From Filobacillus milosensis (lineage in GTDB: Bacteria; Bacillota; Bacilli; Bacillales; Alkalibacillaceae): a stretch of 64,000 bases of DNA. The position numbers and the translations under genes were made by a program. Below the pieces are notes generated by a model that did not search any database, was not told the origin of the DNA, and was given only the letters and a program-made list of their open reading frames with translations. Below are positions 9,217-17,818 of this stretch, piece by piece. Where the stretch lies: assembly GCF_004402015.1 (NCBI RefSeq), contig NZ_SOPW01000013.1:1-64000 (forward strand), written 5' to 3'. Each line of letters begins with the position of its first letter. Position 1 is the stretch's first letter.

Positions 9217-10047
9217 ATGCATGAATTAAAGTTAGAAGATTTTAATACAATTAATCATCTATTAGACACAGACTATCACTTTCCTGAAATCAGAGCTGTT
9301 GTTGAAGGTAATCAACCTGGATGGGTATTTGTAGATCGTATTGAAGAACCGCATACAGCAATGATTTTTGTAGGTGAAGCGAATGGCTTTATGTTTGTTG
9401 GGGAGATAATTGATGAATTCCTTCAAGGATTAAATCCATTTATAGAGGAAGTAATAAAACCTAGACTATTAGAAGACGGGATTAATTACTTTGAGTGTTC
9501 TGGATCTAGTCCAAAGTGGAATCAGGCATTAAAGAATGAGTTAATAAAGAATTGGTATGTTAAAGAGTGGGAATGCCTGCTATTTGAATTTAAAGAAGCA
9601 CAGTTTGATTTAGAAAAGAGCTTGAGTCACAAGCAAGTGAGAAAAGTGAATGAGGCGTTGTTGGAGGATAGAGCTATAGAAAATAGAGATTGGCTTTTAG
9701 AAGTTATTAAACCTTACTGGAGATCCATGAATGACTTTTATGATAAAGGTATTGGTTATGTAGTCATAGATGATAATCAGATTGTTAGTGTTTGTCATTC
9801 TTGTTATGTTGCAGGAGATGTGTATAAAGTCGATATTGTAACGCTGAAGGATTATAGAAAAAAGGGGTATGCTAGATTAGTTGCACAAGCTTACATAGCT
9901 GATTGTCTAGCGAACGATAAAGTGCCATATTGGGACTGTATGATTGAAAATGTAGCTTCACATAAACTAGCTGAGTCACTTGGTTTTGAAGTAGAAGATG
10001 TTGCGAATTATTATGACTTTTACTTTAAGCAAGATACGATTGACTAA
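9217..10047 (+). CDS. GNAT family acetyltransferase
   Basis: A 276-aa cytoplasmic protein. The C-terminal half (about 165-265) is a GNAT fold with the acetyl-CoA loop YRKKGYARLVAQ (residues 213-224) and the terminal ENVASHKLAESLGFE motif. The N-terminal half resembles the two-lobed GNAT_acetyltran group common in Bacillus. The substrate is unknown. GGGGGAG precedes the ATG, and the gene stands alone between the nrdB terminator and tRNA-Leu. Confidence 0.8.
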   Translation: MHELKLEDFNTINHLLDTDYHFPEIRAVVEGNQPGWVFVDRIEEPHTAMIFVGEANGFMFVGEIIDEFLQGLNPFIEEVIKPRLLEDGINYFECSGSSPKWNQALKNELIKNWYVKEWECLLFEFKEAQFDLEKSLSHKQVRKVNEALLEDRAIENRDWLLEVIKPYWRSMNDFYDKGIGYVVIDDNQIVSVCHSCYVAGDVYKVDIVTLKDYRKKGYARLVAQAYIADCLANDKVPYWDCMIENVASHKLAESLGFEVEDVANYYDFYFKQDTID

Positions 10048-10105
10048 TTAAGTAAATACGTGTTATATTTATATCTGTCGTTAGCAACAGAATATCTTAT
10101 AACAT

Positions 10106-10187
10106 GCCGGTGTGGCGGAATTGGCAGACGCGCACGACTCAAAATCGTGTTCCTCACGGAGTGTCGGTTCGAACCCGACCACCGGTA
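10106..10187 (+). tRNA. tRNA-Leu (CAA)
   Basis: An 82-nt class II cloverleaf with acceptor GCCGGTG/CACCGGT, anticodon loop CTCAAAA (CAA), variable arm TTCCTCACGGAGT and TpsiC GGTTCGAACCC. CCA is not encoded. It stands apart from the main tRNA array. Confidence 0.93.
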
Positions 10188-10216
10188 TCTTTAATTAGAA
10201 AATTAAATTTAAAAAC

Positions 10217-10262
10217 AAAAAAACTCACAAACGTTGATACATCAATGTTTGTGAGTTTTTTG
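10217..10262 (+). terminator. Terminator after tRNA-Leu
   Basis: A long stem (ACTCACAAACGTTGAT / ATCAATGTTTGTGAGT, one mismatch) ends in TTTTTTG. Confidence 0.9.
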
Positions 10263-10543
10263 TTTTGTGAAAATTCCCAATGTCCCCATTCCACATGAAT
10301 TTAAGAGACACTCGCTTAACTAAAAATTGAAATACCTTTTGTATAAATTAACGTGAAGTGTTGTTTTAATTTGCTTTAATTTGTAACATTTGTTGAATAC
10401 GTTGATAATAGTGTTTAGAAGTAAAAAAGGAGGAGGGAGCACAGGTTTTTGTGTTAGAGAACTAGAGCAAGCAACTTATAGATATGCTAAAGTGTACTTT
10501 AAATATATAAAATAAAAAACTACATAGAAAAGGTGGTTAAGGA

Positions 10544-11407
10544 ATGTCAACGAAGGAAGGTTATATTGATGTAACTGGTGGCAAGGTATGGTATCAAATG
10601 CATAATTATGAATCCGATCAAACACCAGTCATTGTGTTACATGGTGGACCAGGTTCGTCGCATTGGTCCTTGCAAGTATTAAAAGCTTTAGCGGATGAAC
10701 GGCCCGTAGTTTTTTATGATCAATTAGGTTGTGGTAAATCTGACTGTCCAGACGATACGTCATTATGGCATATCGACCGTTTTGTAGAGGAATTGCATCA
10801 AATAAAAGAAACCCTAAAACTTAAAAAATTTCATATACTAGGACATTCTTGGGGAACTACACTTGCGGCAGCTTATTATTTTAAGCATCCGGAAGGCGTG
10901 AAAAGCATTATTTTTTCTAGTCCATGCTTAAGTGCTCCAATATGGGCAAAAGACCAAGACCGAAATCGAAAAGAATTGCCCCAAAATGTGCAGCAAACAT
11001 TAAAAGATTGTGAAGAAAACGGAACAACAGATTCAGAAGCGTATAAAGAAGCAACGGCTGTATTTAATAAACATTTTGTATTACGACTTGATGAAAAGCC
11101 TGATTGGTTAAAAGAGGGAGCGAAGTATAGAGGTTCTAAAGTTTATAATGTGATGTGGGGCCCGTCTGAATTCCATGTCACAGGAAATCTTAAAAACTTG
11201 GATTGCACAGCGCAGTTAGAAAGGATCACCGTTCCGACCCTATACACCTGTGGGCGCTATGACGAAGCAACACCTGAATCCACAAAATATTTTAGTGATC
11301 TTACACCCAATAGTAGTTTTCATGTTTTTGAAAACAGTGCGCATATGGCTTACATAGAAGAACATGATCAGTACATTCAGGTGATGAGGGATTTTTTGAA
11401 TAAGTAG
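10544..11407 (+). CDS. pip: Proline iminopeptidase (alpha/beta hydrolase)
   Basis: A 287-aa cytoplasmic serine peptidase removing N-terminal proline from peptides. The diagnostic oxyanion motif HGGPG (residues 33-37) and nucleophile elbow GHSWG (S102) are present, with acid D240 (GRYDEATP) and H267 (NSAHMAY) completing the triad. The length fits the family. AAAGGTGG precedes ATG 10544. The ~240-nt leader contains no recognised riboswitch. Other alpha/beta hydrolases with an HGGPG motif are possible, but prolyl aminopeptidase is the best call. Confidence 0.88.
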   Translation: MSTKEGYIDVTGGKVWYQMHNYESDQTPVIVLHGGPGSSHWSLQVLKALADERPVVFYDQLGCGKSDCPDDTSLWHIDRFVEELHQIKETLKLKKFHILGHSWGTTLAAAYYFKHPEGVKSIIFSSPCLSAPIWAKDQDRNRKELPQNVQQTLKDCEENGTTDSEAYKEATAVFNKHFVLRLDEKPDWLKEGAKYRGSKVYNVMWGPSEFHVTGNLKNLDCTAQLERITVPTLYTCGRYDEATPESTKYFSDLTPNSSFHVFENSAHMAYIEEHDQYIQVMRDFLNK

Positions 11408-11463
11408 GAATAGCGGTTGGGTCTATTATGACACATCGGTAAATTTAATCTGTAAAAAATTAA

Positions 11464-11510
11464 GGGTCAGGCCCCCCATATGGACAATGTCCACGAGGAG
11501 GGCCTGACCC
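11464..11510. repeat. Composite palindromic repeat, copy 1 (also a terminator)
   Basis: Outer arms GGGTCAGGCCC (11464-11474) and GGGCCTGACCC (11500-11510) enclose an inner palindrome TGGACAATGTCCA (11481-11493) followed by CGAGG. It lies between convergent pip and metQ and could terminate both. A second element of the same design is at 16273-16321. Confidence 0.75.
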
Positions 11511-11564
11511 TGACTCTGACACTTACAATAATATATGTCAGAGGAATGATGTACAATTCGGTTT

Positions 11565-12410
11565 TTAAAATGCCGGAATAGAAGCGTCGCCTTCACGAGA
11601 GTTTAAAAATTCGCGTACCTCTTCGCTCGTCATTGCCTCAGCTAATTTTTGAATCAATTCTGAGTCCACATTATCTTCACGTGCGACTAATGTAATGGCG
11701 AATTTATTATCTTCTTTTTCTGTGATAAGCGCATCGTCAGCTGGCGTTAAATCTAAGTTACCCGCATGTGTCGGGTTAACTATAACGCCATCAAAATCTT
11801 CATATAAACGAGTTAATGCCGCTATACCTGCTTGCTCGAAACTAAAGTTGTGTGAGTCTTCTTTAATATCATCTAGTCCATACTGTTCGCCGTCTATTTC
11901 TTTCAGTTCAATTAAATTGTGTGAAGCTAATAGGCGAAGGGTACGATCGATGTTGGATGGATCGTTTGCAATACCAATCGATGCGTCCTCTGGAAACTCT
12001 TCAACGCTAGCGTAATCTTTTGCATAAAGGCCGAAATTAGCATAATAAATCGGCTGTACTTCTGTTAAATTAGCATCTTTGTTTTGGTTGAACTGTTTCA
12101 TAAATGGAACATGTTGTGAGAAGTTAGCATCAACCTCTTCGTTTGCTAGTGCTACGTTTGGTTGAATATAGTCACCCATTTCAACAACCTCTACGTTAAT
12201 ATTGTCTTCAGCGAGAATTTCCTTTGCAATTTCTACAACGTCTAACATAGGTGATTCAACCACAGCAACTCTTATTGTTTGTTCTTTATTTTCACTTTCA
12301 ACATTATTATCATCACTTGAGCTTTCTGTGTCCTTACTGTCGTTGCTGTCGCTACATGCGACTAGCACAGATGTTAGGACTATCATCATAATTATGAATA
12401 ATTTCTTCAT
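11565..12410 (-). CDS. metQ: MetQ/NlpA-family substrate-binding lipoprotein
   Basis: The 281-aa binding lipoprotein has a signal peptide ending in LVAC (Cys19) followed by an acidic Ser/Asp linker. The mature domain is of the NlpA/MetQ type (VEIAKEILAEDNINVEVVEM..., NEEVDANFSQHVPF, DGVIVNPTHAG). It binds methionine or a related amino acid outside the membrane. It is last in a three-gene minus-strand operon, 14 nt after the permease. Confidence 0.9.
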   Translation of the reverse strand: MKKLFIIMMIVLTSVLVACSDSNDSKDTESSSDDNNVESENKEQTIRVAVVESPMLDVVEIAKEILAEDNINVEVVEMGDYIQPNVALANEEVDANFSQHVPFMKQFNQNKDANLTEVQPIYYANFGLYAKDYASVEEFPEDASIGIANDPSNIDRTLRLLASHNLIELKEIDGEQYGLDDIKEDSHNFSFEQAGIAALTRLYEDFDGVIVNPTHAGNLDLTPADDALITEKEDNKFAITLVAREDNVDSELIQKLAEAMTSEEVREFLNSREGDASIPAF

Positions 12411-12423
12411 TAGTAATTTCCCC

Positions 12424-13086
12424 TTATCTTTTGTCTATTTTTCTTGCTAATGTAATGCCAGCATATTGAATGAGTTGTACAAATATCACCATAATAATGA
12501 TAATATAAATCATCAAATCGGTTCGAAATTGTAGGTAACCGTAACGTATGGCGAAATCACCGATTCCACCACCACCAACGACTCCCATAATGGTTGAGTA
12601 AGAAATAAAGCTAATCGTTGATGTGGTCATGCTTAAGACGAGTGCTGAGCGTGCTTCAACGTACAAAAATTTAAAGATAATATCTTTACTCGAGGCACCC
12701 ATTGAAACAGCTGCTTCCATGACGCCTTTAGGGACATCGAGAAGCGATTGCTCTGCCAGACGAGAATAGTGCGCAATGGCGATCACGGTCATTGGGACGG
12801 TCGCAGCTGCTGTACCAATCGCCGTTCCCATAATAAAGCGGGTGAACGGAATCATAAAGATAACAAGTAACAAAAATGGAAACGAACGAATAATGTTCAC
12901 GATTAAGTTTAACGATGAAAAGACAACTTGATTTTCAAGCAATTGTCCTTTGCGACACAGAAATAAAAATGTGCCAACTGGAAGTCCAATTAACAATGCT
13001 GCTAGTATTGAAAAACCAACCATAATAAATGTTTCGCCAATCGACACCCAAATCTCTGTTTGGTACTCAACTAATATATCAGGCAT
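12424..13086 (-). CDS. metI: MetI-type ABC permease
   Basis: A membrane subunit of the methionine-type importer with five to six helices. The ATPase-docking loop EAAVSMGASSKDIIFKFLYV is clear. I start it at the ATG at 13086, which follows GTGGAG at 9-nt spacing; an in-frame GTG at 13101 is possible but less likely. It overlaps the end of metN by 8 nt, implying translational coupling. Confidence 0.9.
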   Translation of the reverse strand: MPDILVEYQTEIWVSIGETFIMVGFSILAALLIGLPVGTFLFLCRKGQLLENQVVFSSLNLIVNIIRSFPFLLLVIFMIPFTRFIMGTAIGTAAATVPMTVIAIAHYSRLAEQSLLDVPKGVMEAAVSMGASSKDIIFKFLYVEARSALVLSMTTSTISFISYSTIMGVVGGGGIGDFAIRYGYLQFRTDLMIYIIIIMVIFVQLIQYAGITLARKIDKR

Positions 13087-13828
13087 GGTTGATGTCTCCA
13101 CTTGATTTCAATCGTTTGATAAATCCTTCTGCACTATGTTCCATTTTATGTACACCTGTCGGCTCAGTCTCAATTTCTTTATAAACTCGACCATCTGCCA
13201 TAACCGTCACTCGCTCACAGATGCTTTTGATTACTTCCATTTCGTGACTCACTATAACAATGGTGACGCCAAATTCTTGATTAATCCGTTGTAATACTTC
13301 GAGCACTTCCGCAGTTGTATTCGGATCAAGCGATGACGTCGGTTCATCACATAACAACACTTTAGGCTGGTTGACAATCGCACGTGCAATAGCGACTCGT
13401 TGCTTTTGCCCGCCACTAAGCTGACTCGGATATTGATTTTTTAACGTTTCCAGGCCGACAAACCGCAAACTCTCCACGATTTTTTCTGCCCGACCTTTTT
13501 TCGGTGTCTTAGCTAGTTCTAAAGGCATGACAACATTATCGAAAACTGTTTTATTGCCGATTAAATGATACCCTTGGAAAATCATAGCTAACGACTGACG
13601 GATCTGACGGATTCGCTTACCTTTTAGATGATTTAGCGTTTCTCCATCAATGATCACGTCTCCTTCATCAGGCTGCTCGATTAAGTTCATCATACGCAGT
13701 AATGTTGATTTCCCTGCACCACTCGCACCGATAATTCCATGAATTTCGCCCGATTTTATACTTAACGATACCGACTGTATGGCTTCAAAAGAGCCGAACC
13801 GTTTGCTGACATTATTTAAAGTAATCAT
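13079..13828 (-). CDS. metN: MetN-type ABC transporter ATPase without NIL domain
   Basis: The 249-aa ATPase has Walker A GASGAGKST (residues ~33-41), Q-loop IFQGYH, signature LSGGQ, Walker B VLLCDEPTSSLD and the H-loop VSHE. MetN proteins usually carry ~90 further residues forming the C-terminal NIL domain that senses substrate; this one stops soon after the ATPase core, so transinhibition is probably absent. It is first in the operon. I see no S-box or T-box upstream, so methionine specificity is by family resemblance only. Confidence 0.88.
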   Translation of the reverse strand: MITLNNVSKRFGSFEAIQSVSLSIKSGEIHGIIGASGAGKSTLLRMMNLIEQPDEGDVIIDGETLNHLKGKRIRQIRQSLAMIFQGYHLIGNKTVFDNVVMPLELAKTPKKGRAEKIVESLRFVGLETLKNQYPSQLSGGQKQRVAIARAIVNQPKVLLCDEPTSSLDPNTTAEVLEVLQRINQEFGVTIVIVSHEMEVIKSICERVTVMADGRVYKEIETEPTGVHKMEHSAEGFIKRLKSSGDINHA

Positions 13829-14446
13829 AAAAAAACCCCTTCCTTAAATGAAAGGTGATTCAAAACATACCTAGTTATTATAACTTATATCCACGTCAAT
13901 TAACAACGGTTGAAGGCTGTAAGGATAGCTTGCAGTATAATTTTTAAGTAAACGTAATTTAGAGGCAGGCGTGCTTGCTGAAAATGAGATGAAACAAGAT
14001 TGTGACTTTATTTAAAGATTAACTACCACCGTTTTCTGTTGAGTAATGAAAATTTTAGTTGAATTCAAGATTATAAGGGGTAAGTATGAGAATCAATATT
14101 ACCTTAGTGTGTACAGAAACAGGAGATCTAAATTATCATACAACTAATAACAAGAGGAATAACCCAGAGTGATTGGAGATAATACATTCCTCACCTTATA
14201 AAGACACGTTACATAGAGAATCAAAATAATTAGTTGCTTTTTTTACGTAGAAGATTATTCTTGAAAGAAGAGGCTGAGAGAAAAATTACTAATTTAATCA
14301 AAAAGCCGTACAATGATTGAAGAGTTAATCATCATACGACTTTGTGTTTACGCTTTCGTCTAAAGTGAAGACACTTCTTAAGCGAAAAAGCTCTCTCTTA
14401 TTCAAAAAGGGACTCATCTCTATGACTAATAGTGGGCCAGATTATT
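13829..14446. other. Gene-free interval with imperfect hairpin
   Basis: About 620 nt without a credible gene. It holds the metN promoter region on the minus strand and a 17-bp imperfect stem (14302-14318 with 14327-14343, AAAGCCGTACAATGATT against AATCATCATACGACTTT). No riboswitch core was recognised. Confidence 0.5.
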
Positions 14447-15091
14447 TTAAGCCCCTTCAGTTTCAGTAGTTTGATCTTCATTATTTACAAGATCTGTAGA
14501 ACTGATTAAACGAACTCCATTTGTTATTGACTCATATAGTCCTAAATAAGTCAGTAATAATGCTAGGAAAATAACTTCTACACTAACCCATATGAAATCA
14601 GAGATGAACTCTTGAGAAGCCAACATACTTCTAACATAATTACCTAAAACTCGGTCTACAAAAGTTAAAATATAAGCAAGAGGTAACAATGTCATTATTC
14701 TGTCACCAATTTTTTTGTTAGAGTTGGAGTAATTACGCTGCCTAAACGTATTTGCTAGGTTAGAGTGAACGTTCCATGCACCGTACAAGTTGTAAATGGG
14801 GATTAGAAAACTCCAAACTGATTTACTGGGCTTAATGGGATAACTTATGTTGTAATATTGCATGTCTATATGGACTTTATACATCCATATAAAATATACG
14901 AGGTATATTATAAATAATGAGACAACAATAAAAATGTTGATTGCTTGTTCCATTTGCGCTAGAGATAGGTATAAATCGTAATTAATTACATAAGAAATTG
15001 TGGTGGATAAAGCTACTAATTCAGCCAAAATAATTACATATAGTAAGGTTCGTAAAATTTTACCAGAAGTTTCAGATGCTAGTTTATTCAT
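14447..15091 (-). CDS. DUF4328-like integral membrane protein
   Basis: A 214-aa protein with about five membrane helices. The segment WSFLIPIYNLYGAWNVHSNL resembles the W-x-x-P-I-x-N-L signature of DUF4328 proteins. No catalytic residues are evident. It starts 6 nt after the upstream gene on the same strand and is probably cotranscribed with the Lon-like protease, hence a possible substrate or partner. The function is unknown. Confidence 0.65.
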   Translation of the reverse strand: MNKLASETSGKILRTLLYVIILAELVALSTTISYVINYDLYLSLAQMEQAINIFIVVSLFIIYLVYFIWMYKVHIDMQYYNISYPIKPSKSVWSFLIPIYNLYGAWNVHSNLANTFRQRNYSNSNKKIGDRIMTLLPLAYILTFVDRVLGNYVRSMLASQEFISDFIWVSVEVIFLALLLTYLGLYESITNGVRLISSTDLVNNEDQTTETEGA

Positions 15092-15097
15092 TAATAA

Positions 15098-15847
15098 TCA
15101 CCTTTCATGTTCTAAATTTAAATTCTCAAGAAAATTAATCGCCTCTTGTAAGGTCGACACATATACGATTTTTAATTTTAGGTCCTCTTCTTTTAATACA
15201 TTGCTTGCTTCTCTTTGATTGCTAGACTCCCCGTAATACACCGCATCTTTAGGTACAAAAAAGATATCTACACCATTTTCTTCTGCAGTTAAGAGTTTAT
15301 AGCGTATGGCCCCAACTGACCCTACAGATTGATCCTCTTCAATTGTTCCTGTTCCAGATATTAATATAGAGCCTTTTCTTGAATAGTCTTTATTTAGCTC
15401 TTCTTCTAACAGCCCAATAGCAATCATTAGTCCAAAAGAATCGCCATAATATTCTGAGGCCTCGTGAATGATATCAGATATTCTATCTTGATTTTCAACT
15501 ACAGTCTGATGTTCATTGGTTAAATTAACTGCGTTTACAATGGTTTGCTCCTTATAATGTTGAACATCTTCTTCGTATTCTTTAGTAAAGTAATTATATT
15601 CATAATCACTAAGAGGAAGATACTCTATATCGTCATATTGCATATCTAGAAAGAATTTTTCTAAGTAATTCTTGATTATACCTGAATGAACATATGTAAA
15701 ATATACACTCCCGTCTATACCTAACTCAGTTACTGTTTCAATGTCCCCTTTGGCTGTAAACTCTTCATGTATTGGTTGTAAAAGTAGATAAGAAACGATT
15801 AGTGGAATTACCAGCAGTAGAATGCTTATTCTAGCTTCTTTACTCAT
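15098..15847 (-). CDS. Membrane-anchored Lon-like (S16) serine protease
   Basis: A 249-aa protein with a single N-terminal membrane anchor (residues ~7-23). An extracytoplasmic spacer leads to an S16 Lon-type protease domain (~125-245). The Ser-Lys dyad is visible: S137 in GDSFG and K184 in GSVGAIRYK, followed by NGVDIFFVPKD, as in YlbL-type proteins. Unlike YlbL it shows no recognisable PDZ domain and is shorter. It is probably cotranscribed with the DUF4328-like membrane protein downstream. Confidence 0.78.
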   Translation of the reverse strand: MSKEARISILLLVIPLIVSYLLLQPIHEEFTAKGDIETVTELGIDGSVYFTYVHSGIIKNYLEKFFLDMQYDDIEYLPLSDYEYNYFTKEYEEDVQHYKEQTIVNAVNLTNEHQTVVENQDRISDIIHEASEYYGDSFGLMIAIGLLEEELNKDYSRKGSILISGTGTIEEDQSVGSVGAIRYKLLTAEENGVDIFFVPKDAVYYGESSNQREASNVLKEEDLKLKIVYVSTLQEAINFLENLNLEHER

Positions 15848-16056
15848 TTTAACCTTCAGTAGCTACACCTCCTGTCTAAGTCTTTATAACTAATATATCG
15901 GAAATCGGTAAATAATTTTGACTATTATACGAAAATGCTTTTTGTGGAGAGGTTAATACAAGATCTATGAAATGACCACAAAGATATTGCCCTTGTACAT
16001 ATTCCTACAGTGTTACGGTTACGATAAAAATAACTAAAAATTTGGGAGGAATATAC

Positions 16057-16167
16057 ATGACCAAAGACTCAAAAGCACCTAAGGTAAAAAGGAATGGAAA
16101 AGGTAAGAAACCTGATGAACAAAGAAGGGGTAAAGCTAAATCAAGTGCTAGAAATACGGATAATTAA
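16057..16167 (+). CDS. Very small basic protein, 36 aa
   Basis: An ATG at 16057 follows an excellent ribosome binding site (GGGAGGA, 6-nt spacing) and opens a 36-residue, highly basic Lys/Arg-rich product (starts MTKDSKAPKVKRNG, ends SSARNTDN). Composition and size recall minor small acid-soluble spore proteins, but I cannot assign it to a named family. It stands alone on the plus strand. It might be a non-coding transcript instead. Confidence 0.55.
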   Translation: MTKDSKAPKVKRNGKGKKPDEQRRGKAKSSARNTDN

Positions 16168-16272
16168 ATACTAAAAAGAACTTGTTTTTCATGGTATAAG
16201 TTTTTTATGGTGAAATAAGATTTTTATGTCGCGGATATGTTAGGTTTGAGTTCTTTAAGGCTACATTTAAAA

Positions 16273-16321
16273 AAGCCCTGGTGCTTCAATGGACAACTGT
16301 CCACGAATAGCACCAGGGCTT
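16273..16321. repeat. Composite palindromic repeat, copy 2
   Basis: Outer arms AAGCCCTGGTGCT (16273-16285) and AGCACCAGGGCTT (16309-16321) enclose an inner palindrome TGGACAACTGTCCA (16290-16303) followed by CGA. The outer arms differ completely from copy 1 (11464-11510), while the inner TGGACA-TGTCCACGA part is conserved. It lies downstream of opuAC (minus strand) and may terminate it. Confidence 0.75.
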
Positions 16322-16370
16322 GCTTTGTAAGAAAAACTAATATAAATGTGCGACAACCTTTTGCATATCT

Positions 16371-17285
16371 TTATTCTTTTGGCTGAAGGTCTTCAATTGA
16401 GTCGATATCCATATAGGATGGAACAACCATTCCAATTCTTGCACCTTCAAGAAATGGCCCCAAGTCGTCTATATGATCCTTATGTTTCTCGTAGAAGCTT
16501 GCGTGTGTTACGGGCATCCACAAGCCAAATGTAGCGTCGGCTTCACCGTTAGCTAGTGTTTCAAACATCACAGCAACATCTACAGGTGTTGATTCCACTT
16601 CATAACCTTTGTTTTTCAAAACTTCTGTCATTACAGCAGTCGCAATGCGGTCAGAATCCCATGGAATTGCTACAATTTCAATCGATCTCCCGTCTACTTC
16701 TTGGACACCTTTTGTCCATTCTGCAACTTTGTCTGGGTTATCCTCAATCCATTGAGCTGCAACTTCTGATGGTTCCGCATCATTGATTTGATTCATCATA
16801 TTTTCCATATCTTCAATTTCTAACTTGAATTGATCAAGCAGTTTATAGGCGTTTGGCATATCTTCTTTAAGCCCTTTACGTGTTCCAGTTCTAATATCCT
16901 CTGATCCTCCATAAACTTCCTTTGGATCGTCTAAAAACTTCATGTCAGGGTGTTTCGCAAACATCCAATGGGGTGTCCATCCTGTAATAATAATTGGTTC
17001 CTTATTCTCGATAGCTTGATCTAATGCAGATAACATCGCTCCTGTAGAAGAGAAATTTGCCTCCCATCCTTCTAAAGAATCATACTCTTCTAAAGCTAAC
17101 TCAGTATTTTTACTAGTACCAGCACCAGGCTCAATACCTGTTATTGTGTAATCTACAGCTTCACTGTAGTTTGTATCTTCACTACCGGTTGTACTATCAC
17201 CTTCATCTGAACCACATCCCGCAACTGTCAAGGTTGCTACCATTGCAACAAGTAAAGATATTAGTTTCCAACGAGTAATTTTCAT
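16371..17285 (-). CDS. opuAC: Glycine betaine/proline-type ABC substrate-binding lipoprotein
   Basis: A 304-aa lipoprotein; the signal peptide ends in the lipobox VAGC (Cys24). The mature part matches the OpuAC order: an N-terminal lobe with IEPGAGTSKNTE and IIITGWTPHWMF, and a C-terminal lobe with IPWDSD and FGLWMPVTHASFYEKH. These Trp-bearing segments are where B. subtilis OpuAC forms its Trp cage for glycine betaine. I use the ATG at 17285 after AGGGGAATTAGGA, since the upstream in-frame ATG has no ribosome binding site. No opuAA/opuAB genes adjoin it, so it must serve a transporter encoded elsewhere. Confidence 0.88.
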   Translation of the reverse strand: MKITRWKLISLLVAMVATLTVAGCGSDEGDSTTGSEDTNYSEAVDYTITGIEPGAGTSKNTELALEEYDSLEGWEANFSSTGAMLSALDQAIENKEPIIITGWTPHWMFAKHPDMKFLDDPKEVYGGSEDIRTGTRKGLKEDMPNAYKLLDQFKLEIEDMENMMNQINDAEPSEVAAQWIEDNPDKVAEWTKGVQEVDGRSIEIVAIPWDSDRIATAVMTEVLKNKGYEVESTPVDVAVMFETLANGEADATFGLWMPVTHASFYEKHKDHIDDLGPFLEGARIGMVVPSYMDIDSIEDLQPKE

Positions 17286-17818
17286 AAGTCCTAATTCCCC
17301 TATCATTATAAGATTTTTGTTTATTATTTTTTGGTATTAAATAATCAATGAAATAATAATCGAGTTGTTAGGCACAACAAGACCAATTATTATTTCACCT
17401 GCCCAGTCTCTTTTAAATTTTCCAACTCAATTTAGCTAGCGATATTGTTCCTTGTCGACCTTTTACGTGACTTTATTAGTGATTGTGCCCTATGTAACTA
17501 TATATTACTTATTGTTAAAGCATCAAATAGTATCGACACTTGTTTTCGTTCAATCTATTCAAATATTGAAGCTGAATGCAATATTTCACTTAAACTCACG
17601 AAATTACTCAAACTTTTTGCTATTTACTCATAAAACAATTGTTTACACATATAAAATTTGCTTAATAACACAGGTAATTACATCGTCTTACAAAGTGAAG
17701 GCATTTTATGATGTGATTAGTATTTTTTGCTGACCTAAGTAAGTGGTAACTATGATAAAATAGGGCAGTATGCGTGAGAAATTAAATACATAGATCATCA
17801 ACATGGGAGTGGACAAAT
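17286..17818. promoter_or_regulatory. Gap with long dyad upstream of opuAC
   Basis: No gene is visible in these ~530 nt. A 49-bp dyad at 17349-17397 has perfect outer arms TGAAATAATAAT / ATTATTATTTCA and inner GTTGT / ACAAC. It could be an operator or hairpin for the minus-strand opuAC leader. GGGAGTGGA before 17819 is the ribosome binding site of the next gene. Confidence 0.45.

Noticed and set aside
13829-14446. S-box or T-box ahead of the metNIQ operon
   Set aside because: I looked for the conserved SAM-riboswitch and T-box cores on the minus strand and found none.
16346-16786. Plus-strand open frames inside opuAC
   Set aside because: They are antisense shadows of a clearly conserved binding-protein gene.
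16371-17285. Circular permutation of the betaine-binding protein
   Set aside because: The lobe order first looked inverted, but it agrees with the order in B. subtilis OpuAC.
17445-17733. Overlapping 62- and 93-codon frames in the gap before the DUF4317 gene
   Set aside because: No ribosome binding sites, AT-driven composition and no family-like sequence.
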